Below, piece by piece: positions 7,314 to 10,560 of a DNA stretch of 10,560 nucleotides (position 1 is the stretch's first letter; the number at the start of each line of letters is the position of its first letter). Below the pieces are notes generated by a model. It searched no databases, was not told where the DNA came from, and worked only from the letters and a program-made list of their open reading frames with translations. Origin of the DNA: Myxococcus sp046520405 (GTDB taxonomy: Bacteria; Myxococcota; Myxococcia; Myxococcales; Myxococcaceae); contig JBKGHI010000283.1 of the NCBI GenBank assembly GCA_046520405.1, forward strand, positions 1-10,560, written 5' to 3'. The position numbers and the translations under genes are program-made.

Positions 7314-7922
7314 ATGGTGTCGATGCGAGAGCAGTTGGAGGCACTCACCGTGGGCATGGCCCGGCAGGTCGCGGGCTGGCTGCCGGCCGTGACGCCCGAG
7401 CGGTACGTGGCCTTCCTGGACATGATGTACCACTACACGCTGCGCAGTGGAGACCGGCTGCGGCTCGCGGCCGAGCGCGCCACGCTCCCTGAGCTGAAGG
7501 CCTTCTTCTCGGAGCTCGCGGCGGACGAGCAGTCCCACTACCAGCTCGCGAAGGCGGACCTCGCGGCCTTCGGGCGCACGCCGTCGGACGCCACGCCCCG
7601 CGAGGTCTCCGCGTTCCACGCCTTCTGGGAAGGCATCCCGGCGGAGCGACAGCTCTCGTTCCTCGGCGCGCTGTCCGTGCTGGAGGGCGTGGCGCGGCAC
7701 CTCGGGGGCGACACACGCCAGGGGTTGGGGCGGCTCGGCCTGGACAGGACGCGGGCGCGCTTCCTGCTCGTGCACCTGGACGTGGACGTGGAGCACGGCG
7801 CGCGGGCCCAGGCGCTCTGCGAGTCGCTCGGTGCGCACAGCCCCGAGCCCCTGCTGGACGGCGCGCGCCAGGCGGCGGACTTCTGGGTGGCCATCCATCG
7901 CCGGGCGCTCACGGAGGCATAG
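7314..7922 (+). CDS. heme-oxygenase-like diiron oxidase (HDO family)
   Basis: 202-aa, mostly helical protein. The HDO family (UndA, BesC, SznF central domain, CADD) assembles a diiron site in a heme-oxygenase fold. It uses O2 to decarboxylate fatty acids, fragment amino acids or oxidise nitrogen. The diagnostic late-helix motif HxxxDxxH is exact: H154-L-D-V-D158-V-E-H161. Candidate earlier ligands are E72/H75 in the segment DEQSHYQL and E124 in SVLEGVA. The position of E67 also fits. Length matches the single-domain members. Start ATG 7314 has an excellent ribosome binding site, GGAGG at 7302-7306 (7-nt spacing), the strongest in the operon, and lies 1 nt past the frame-corrected capA stop. 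Being last after a desaturase, an acyl or amino-acyl substrate is a reasonable guess, but the reaction is unknown. TENA/PqqC-like function is a less likely alternative. Confidence 0.7.
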   Translation: MVSMREQLEALTVGMARQVAGWLPAVTPERYVAFLDMMYHYTLRSGDRLRLAAERATLPELKAFFSELAADEQSHYQLAKADLAAFGRTPSDATPREVSAFHAFWEGIPAERQLSFLGALSVLEGVARHLGGDTRQGLGRLGLDRTRARFLLVHLDVDVEHGARAQALCESLGAHSPEPLLDGARQAADFWVAIHRRALTEA

Positions 7923-7997
7923 GCCGGGCACACGCAGGCCAGTTCCGGGCCCGACGCAATCAGCCGAGCGCGTGAATGAGGATGGCTGGACTTTCAA

Positions 7998-8025
7998 TAG
8001 CGAGGAGTACGGGACTTGAACCCGT
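7998..8025 (-). pseudogene. tRNA 3' fragment (T-arm and acceptor strand), first
   Basis: On the minus strand a perfect T-arm can be drawn: stem ACGGG (8025-8021), seven-base loop TTCAAGT (8020-8014) with the universal TTC, and stem CCCGT (8013-8009). It is followed by a 7-nt acceptor-like strand ACTCCTC, a G at the discriminator position and CTA, close to CCA. No anticodon arm, D-arm or matching 5' strand GAGGAGT exists upstream, so this is not a tRNA gene but the 3' part only. That is the piece normally duplicated when a tyrosine-recombinase element inserts into a tRNA. The tRNA identity cannot be fixed. Confidence 0.6.
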
Positions 8026-8095
8026 GGGCAGGGCGATAGGAAACCTCACGCAGGATGCGCTGTTACCCGCCATCGCCTTGATTTCCTCGGGTTCG

Positions 8096-8163
8096 TCATC
8101 CCACCCCGTCCCGCGCCGTTCCCCGGTGTTCCGCGTCAATCCACACCGAGGGCACATGCGGCC
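8096..8163 (-). repeat. integration-scar motif, copy 3
   Basis: Shares with the copy at 1971-2030 the terminal words GGGCACATGCGGC and an upstream run of TCCC-type words (TCATCCCACCCCGTCCCGC). The middle is more divergent. It lies 70 bp from the T-arm at 8009-8025, the same arrangement as the 8312-8376 copy with its T-arm. On the minus strand, one frame reads HVPSVWIDAEHRGTARDGV, which loosely matches HVPPVCSSNGDENGTKRD from copy 1. These may be the C-terminal ends of degenerate integrase genes. Confidence 0.45.
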
Positions 8164-8175
8164 ACGCGGGCAAAC

Positions 8176-8208
8176 AAAAAGCCCAGCAACCTCTCGGCTG
8201 CTGGGCTT
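8176..8208 (-). terminator. Rho-independent terminator on the minus strand
   Basis: AAGCCCAGCA (8179-8188) and TGCTGGGCTT (8199-8208) form a perfect 10-bp stem around a 10-nt loop. Reading the minus strand, the stem runs into five consecutive T residues (8180-8176). It lies 10 bp past the 3' end of the tRNA/tmRNA-like fragment at 8218, the usual place for a structural-RNA terminator. It would also stop transcription coming from the toxin-immunity genes on the right. The plus-strand side lacks a T-run, so it is not bidirectional. Confidence 0.8.
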
Positions 8209-8217
8209 CTCACTCAG

Positions 8218-8242
8218 TGGAGGCGGCGGGAATCGAACCCGC
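8218..8242 (-). pseudogene. tRNA or tmRNA 3' fragment (T-arm and acceptor strand), second
   Basis: The minus strand shows a textbook T-arm: stem GCGGG (8242-8238), seven-base loop TTCGATT (8237-8231) and stem CCCGC (8230-8226). A 7-nt acceptor strand CGCCTCC and discriminator A at 8218 follow; CCA is not encoded (next bases CTG). The wording GGGTTCGATTCCCGCCGCCTCCA is what I associate with 3' ends of tmRNA (ssrA), a frequent integration target, but a tRNA cannot be excluded. Upstream on the same strand there is no anticodon arm or matching 5' strand. A terminator follows directly, so the intact gene probably lay, or still lies, further right beyond an inserted element. Confidence 0.65.
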
Positions 8243-8311
8243 TGCGCCGAGCAACCCATTCCCGAGGCAGGATCGCCTTGACCCGCGATTTTACTGGGGA
8301 TTTCGGCCAGC

Positions 8312-8376
8312 GGTTGTCCCGTCCTGTCCCGCCCATTACCCCCTGATTCCCCCGTGGAGGGGCTATATGGGGGCAA
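8312..8376 (-). repeat. integration-scar motif, copy 2
   Basis: Plus-strand wording: GTCCCGTCCTGTCCCGCCC, then CCCCCGTGGAGGGG, then ATGGGGGCAATG. Compare 1971-2030: two TCCCG words, CCCCGTTGGAGG, CTGGGGGCACATG. It ends 70 bp from the T-arm at 8226-8242. On the minus strand one frame gives HCPHIAPPRGNQGVMGGTGRD, comparable in spacing and composition to the tails readable in the other two copies (H-x-P near the start, GTxRD near the end). It lies downstream of the immunity-like gene and may mark the right-hand side of a separate integration. Confidence 0.45.
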
Positions 8377-8437
8377 TGAGCGAGACCCTTGGCAGGGCTC
8401 GAAGGCACCGGCTAGCTGGAGGGGTCTCCAGTTTCGG

Positions 8438-8908
8438 TCAGGCTTCTTCGTCCGGAAGGAGTGTCCTCAGAAGCTCGTCGTCAGGTCCGAGAGGGCGCCA
8501 GCCCGGAAGCGGGGGATTGGCGCGAAGTGCCTCCCTAGCCAGTCGAACCCTCTCCTTGTGGGTTTCTGGGACGATGCCGGACCAAAGTCCAAGTGCCTTA
8601 GCGACCTTGAAGCGGTTGTCGTCATCCAACACGGCTGGCCAACCATCAGGGAGGCTCCCCCATAGCTCGCGCACGAGTTGTCCACGCACCAAGCGGGTCA
8701 CTTGCTTGCTTCGAACTGCTTCGGCCACCAATCCGTCGTACACCTGAACTCCGGCAACGTCGTCCGGACCAAGTTCCTCGGCCAGTGCCACCATTGATGC
8801 GGTGGGACGTGCCTCGGCAAAAGCCGTAAGTGAGTCGTAGCCTCGCTCACGGACGCGCTCATACAAGCGGGCCTTCCAGTTCCCCCGCCATGAACGTCCG
8901 TCGGTCAT
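8438..8908 (-). CDS. probable immunity protein of the adjacent DUF2380-type toxin
   Basis: 156 aa, soluble, rich in Arg, Leu and acidic residues, with no signal peptide or membrane segment. I do not recognise a named domain. Visible landmarks are SWRGNWKARLYERVRERGYDSLTAFAEARP at the N-terminus (about 6-35, broken here only for description), then VQVYDGLVAEA, GWPAVLDDDNRFKVAKALGLW and a Pro-rich tail ending LLRTLLPDEEA. It seems largely helical. Its ATG overlaps the toxin stop as ATGA, and AAGGGGAGGAGCCG immediately upstream is a very strong ribosome binding site inside the toxin gene, as expected when immunity must be made with toxin. Cytoplasmic location would fit neutralising a nuclease. 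The immunity role rests on position only. Third-position GC looks lower than in the central operon. Confidence 0.55.
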   Translation of the reverse strand: MTDGRSWRGNWKARLYERVRERGYDSLTAFAEARPTASMVALAEELGPDDVAGVQVYDGLVAEAVRSKQVTRLVRGQLVRELWGSLPDGWPAVLDDDNRFKVAKALGLWSGIVPETHKERVRLAREALRANPPLPGWRPLGPDDELLRTLLPDEEA

Positions 8909-10443
8909 CGGCTCCTCCCCTTCGTGAACGTGCTCGGGACTGTGTAGAACTTCATGCGCTCAGCGACGATGTCTAGGACCTGATTCCGCGTCAACATCCG
9001 GCCAGCTTCAACCTCGGCATCCAGCAAGGTCTCCATGATCATCCGGTTCCACTCACCGGGCCACGTGCGCCCCAGCTTCCAGTTCCCTCCCCCGTGGATG
9101 GCCTCATGATGGGCCTGCTCCAGCCGGACACAGAACTGGTCGATGTCCATGTCGCCCTTGAAGCCGCGCCGCTCGAACCACTCCCGGTGCTCTTTCGGCA
9201 GGACGTGGTGCTTCGGTGCGCTGGACATGCCCGCGCCCGCTCTGCCCGTCACCTGCATGCCGCGCACTTCAGGGCTGTCCCCCAGTGCATCGCGCACGCC
9301 CTTGGGCAAGTCCTGGTGCGCCTGGGCCATCATCACCTGCCCACCGTGGATGCGAACGGCCGCGCTGACTGCTGGGAGGGAGATGACGCCCGCCTGCACG
9401 AGCCTTCGCATCATCTCTACCCACTCGGCGGAGACGACGATTTGAGAGCCCACCATGACACCCCCCGAACTCATGACGAGGCCCACGCCGAGCGTCGCGG
9501 GGGCGGCTGGGGGTGGTCGGGGTAGTGACATCTTCAGCGTGGAAATCAGGACGAGCATCTCCATCACCTGCGCCGCCACCATGACCTTGCCGCCCAGCTC
9601 CATGGCCGAGCGCGCATCTCGCTGAATCGCGTCGAACTCACGGGTCAGCTCCCCCATCAGCACGGGAATCGCGGTCGCCGCCGCCTCTACCCGCTCCGGG
9701 TCCCCCGATGCGAGGTCGGCCAGCGTGGGTGCCATCATGCCTTGAACTCGATGCAAGCCCGTGAACAGCGTCTCGACGCCGCACATGGGGCACTGTCGAA
9801 GCACGGCGTCAGCGAGTTGGAGGAAGTCCACCCATGTGGCCAGCAGCAGGGTTCCGAACATCGCGGCCTGGATTCGAGGCCCCGACATGCGGAGGATGCC
9901 TAGCTCCATTCCTGAATCCCCGACCTCCGAAGCCACTCCCGCCAGCGCAGTAGCACTCCCTAACGTTCCTCGGAGCCACGTCAGTTGCTTGGAGCCGTGG
10001 TCGAGGTAGCGCGTGAACACCCCGTCGAGTCCCCGGCCCCCGAGAGAGGGTGGACGCGACGCAAGTTGAGCGCGCGCGGCTTCGATGCCCTCCATGGAGC
10101 GCTTCACCTCATCAATGGCGTCCAGGGTTGCCTGACGCACCGCTGCGACGCTCTGCACTCCACCCCCGACAGCCATGGACGCAGTGCCAGGCACAGCCCC
10201 TGTTGCGTTGATTCGTGGCCCCTGGCGGCGCAATCGCCGTTGGTACACCTCGGGTCCCGAAACAGAGAACGGAGGGGCGTCAGGGAGACGCAGGGCCTCA
10301 TCGCCTGCCGCGTCGACCCACACGGGGGACGTGGCCACGCGAGGCGCATAGTGCAGCGTCCCGCCAAGCCCGGAGGCATGCGCCACCGAAGGGGTCCCCG
10401 TGGCCAACACCGCCACCACTAACGGCAAGACGCTAGCGTGCAT
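8905..10443 (-). CDS. secreted DUF2380/TIGR02269-type protein, putative nuclease toxin (SitA-like)
   Basis: 512 aa. The C-terminal ~100 residues match what I know of the myxobacterial DUF2380/TIGR02269 paralogous lipoprotein family: HH412-413 in KHHVLPKEHREWF, then AHHEAIHGGGNW (445-456) and WPGEWNRMI (461-469). This HH...H...H...W spacing resembles HNH-type toxin nucleases. Some members are SitA toxins, exchanged between Myxococcus cells by outer-membrane fusion; that link is from memory. The N-terminus MHASVLPLVVAVLATGTPSVAHASG looks like a signal peptide with an AHA cleavage site and, unusually, no lipobox cysteine. The middle (about 90-400) is Ala/Leu/Met-rich and helical, with hydrophobic stretches near 195-212 and 285-335 that could serve translocation. 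A CPMC pair occurs near 222-225. The start overlaps the upstream gene; GGGGGTGGA precedes the ATG. Confidence 0.6.
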   Translation of the reverse strand: MHASVLPLVVAVLATGTPSVAHASGLGGTLHYAPRVATSPVWVDAAGDEALRLPDAPPFSVSGPEVYQRRLRRQGPRINATGAVPGTASMAVGGGVQSVAAVRQATLDAIDEVKRSMEGIEAARAQLASRPPSLGGRGLDGVFTRYLDHGSKQLTWLRGTLGSATALAGVASEVGDSGMELGILRMSGPRIQAAMFGTLLLATWVDFLQLADAVLRQCPMCGVETLFTGLHRVQGMMAPTLADLASGDPERVEAAATAIPVLMGELTREFDAIQRDARSAMELGGKVMVAAQVMEMLVLISTLKMSLPRPPPAAPATLGVGLVMSSGGVMVGSQIVVSAEWVEMMRRLVQAGVISLPAVSAAVRIHGGQVMMAQAHQDLPKGVRDALGDSPEVRGMQVTGRAGAGMSSAPKHHVLPKEHREWFERRGFKGDMDIDQFCVRLEQAHHEAIHGGGNWKLGRTWPGEWNRMIMETLLDAEVEAGRMLTRNQVLDIVAERMKFYTVPSTFTKGRSR

Positions 10444-10560
10444 TGTCCACCCCCAGGCCCACCGAGGCGAAGGCCCCCGGTCGCAGCGTCCCTTCCGCCG
10501 TGGGAAACAGCAGCGTGCCGCCCGTCCCCATCGCGTAGAGCTTCCCGCCCAGGAATCGCC
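10433..10560 (-). CDS. 3' end of an upstream gene in the toxin operon (SitB position)
   Basis: Only the last 41 codons are in the window, reading ...FLGGKLYAMGTGGTLLFPTAEG TLRPGAFASVGLGVDNAR (split here at codon 23) and stopping with TAG at 10435-10433. The end therefore overlaps the start of the 512-aa gene by 11 bp, showing a shared transcript and likely translational coupling. The alternating small/hydrophobic residues and Gly-rich turns suggest beta-strands, as in an outer-membrane or exported beta-rich protein, but this is too little for a family. In Myxococcus SitBAI loci the gene before the toxin is sitB, an accessory factor; equivalence here is only positional. Confidence 0.55.
   Translation of the reverse strand, partial: RFLGGKLYAMGTGGTLLFPTAEGTLRPGAFASVGLGVDNAR

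Larger units (their letters stand above)
7923..8437. other. integration-scar region with no convincing protein gene
   Basis: This 515-bp gap between the operon and the immunity-like gene contains two isolated tRNA-like 3' ends, two copies of the repeated motif and one terminator hairpin, all listed separately and all oriented on the minus strand. Open frames here translate into STGLEPV- and GGGNRTR-type strings, which are the familiar false proteins obtained by reading antisense through tRNA T-arms. Base composition drops relative to the operon on the left. No terminator for the plus-strand operon is visible just after 7922. Confidence 0.6.

Noticed and set aside
5994..7997. 667-codon minus-strand open frame opposite the CapA-like and HDO genes
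   Set aside because: Antisense shadow typical of high-GC DNA; the plus strand has clear family motifs and ribosome binding sites.
7976..8281. Plus-strand frame with STGLEPV and GGGGNRTR strings
   Set aside because: A familiar artefact of translating the antisense of tRNA T-arms; used instead as support for the tRNA 3' fragments.
7998..8307. Complete tRNA genes at the two T-arms
   Set aside because: No anticodon arm, D-arm or complementary 5' acceptor strand lies upstream of either T-arm on the minus strand.

Overview
The window looks like an accessory region of a myxobacterial chromosome (Myxococcota, probably Myxococcus/Corallococcus/Pyxidicoccus relatives). Evidence: high GC with strong G/C at third codon positions in the central genes, a DUF2380/TIGR02269-type protein of a family I know essentially from myxobacteria, and several tRNA-linked integration scars. 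No genome or species name can be read from the sequence.

Layout from left to right: (1) 50-1711, minus strand: the N-terminal half of a DrmD-type SNF2 helicase (class 1 DISARM anti-phage system), cut off just inside its C-terminal helicase lobe by foreign-looking sequence at the left edge. Three tandem ~16-bp CCGG-centred repeats lie over its ribosome binding site and start codon. (2) 1712-2187: a gene-poor boundary with hairpins and one copy of a ~60-bp motif that recurs twice near 8.1-8.4 kb. (3) 2188-7922, plus strand: a tightly packed six-gene operon: two-domain GNAT-like protein, condensation/WS-DGAT-type acyltransferase (frameshifted), ICMT/PEMT-type membrane methyltransferase, three-histidine-box membrane fatty-acid desaturase, CapA-type metallophosphoesterase-like protein (frameshifted near its C-terminus), and a heme-oxygenase-like diiron oxidase (HDO). 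I recognise each family but not the combination. It is the best candidate here for an undescribed pathway, most plausibly making or tailoring an acylated or lipid-like small molecule. (4) 7923-8437: integration scars. Two isolated tRNA/tmRNA 3' ends (T-arm plus acceptor strand, no 5' part), each about 70 bp from a copy of the motif, and a strong minus-strand terminator. (5) 8438-10560, minus strand: a toxin-immunity-like set. The 3' end of an upstream gene overlaps a secreted DUF2380-type protein with an HH...H...HGG...W nuclease-like C-terminus, which overlaps by ATGA a 156-aa probable immunity gene. The order resembles the SitBAI kin-discrimination loci of Myxococcus.

Taken together this is an integration hot spot holding a broken defence system, a probable secondary-metabolite/lipid operon and an interbacterial toxin module. 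Both frameshifts in the operon are single missing bases, so either the operon is decaying or the sequence carries two deletion errors; this should be settled before the operon is interpreted functionally.
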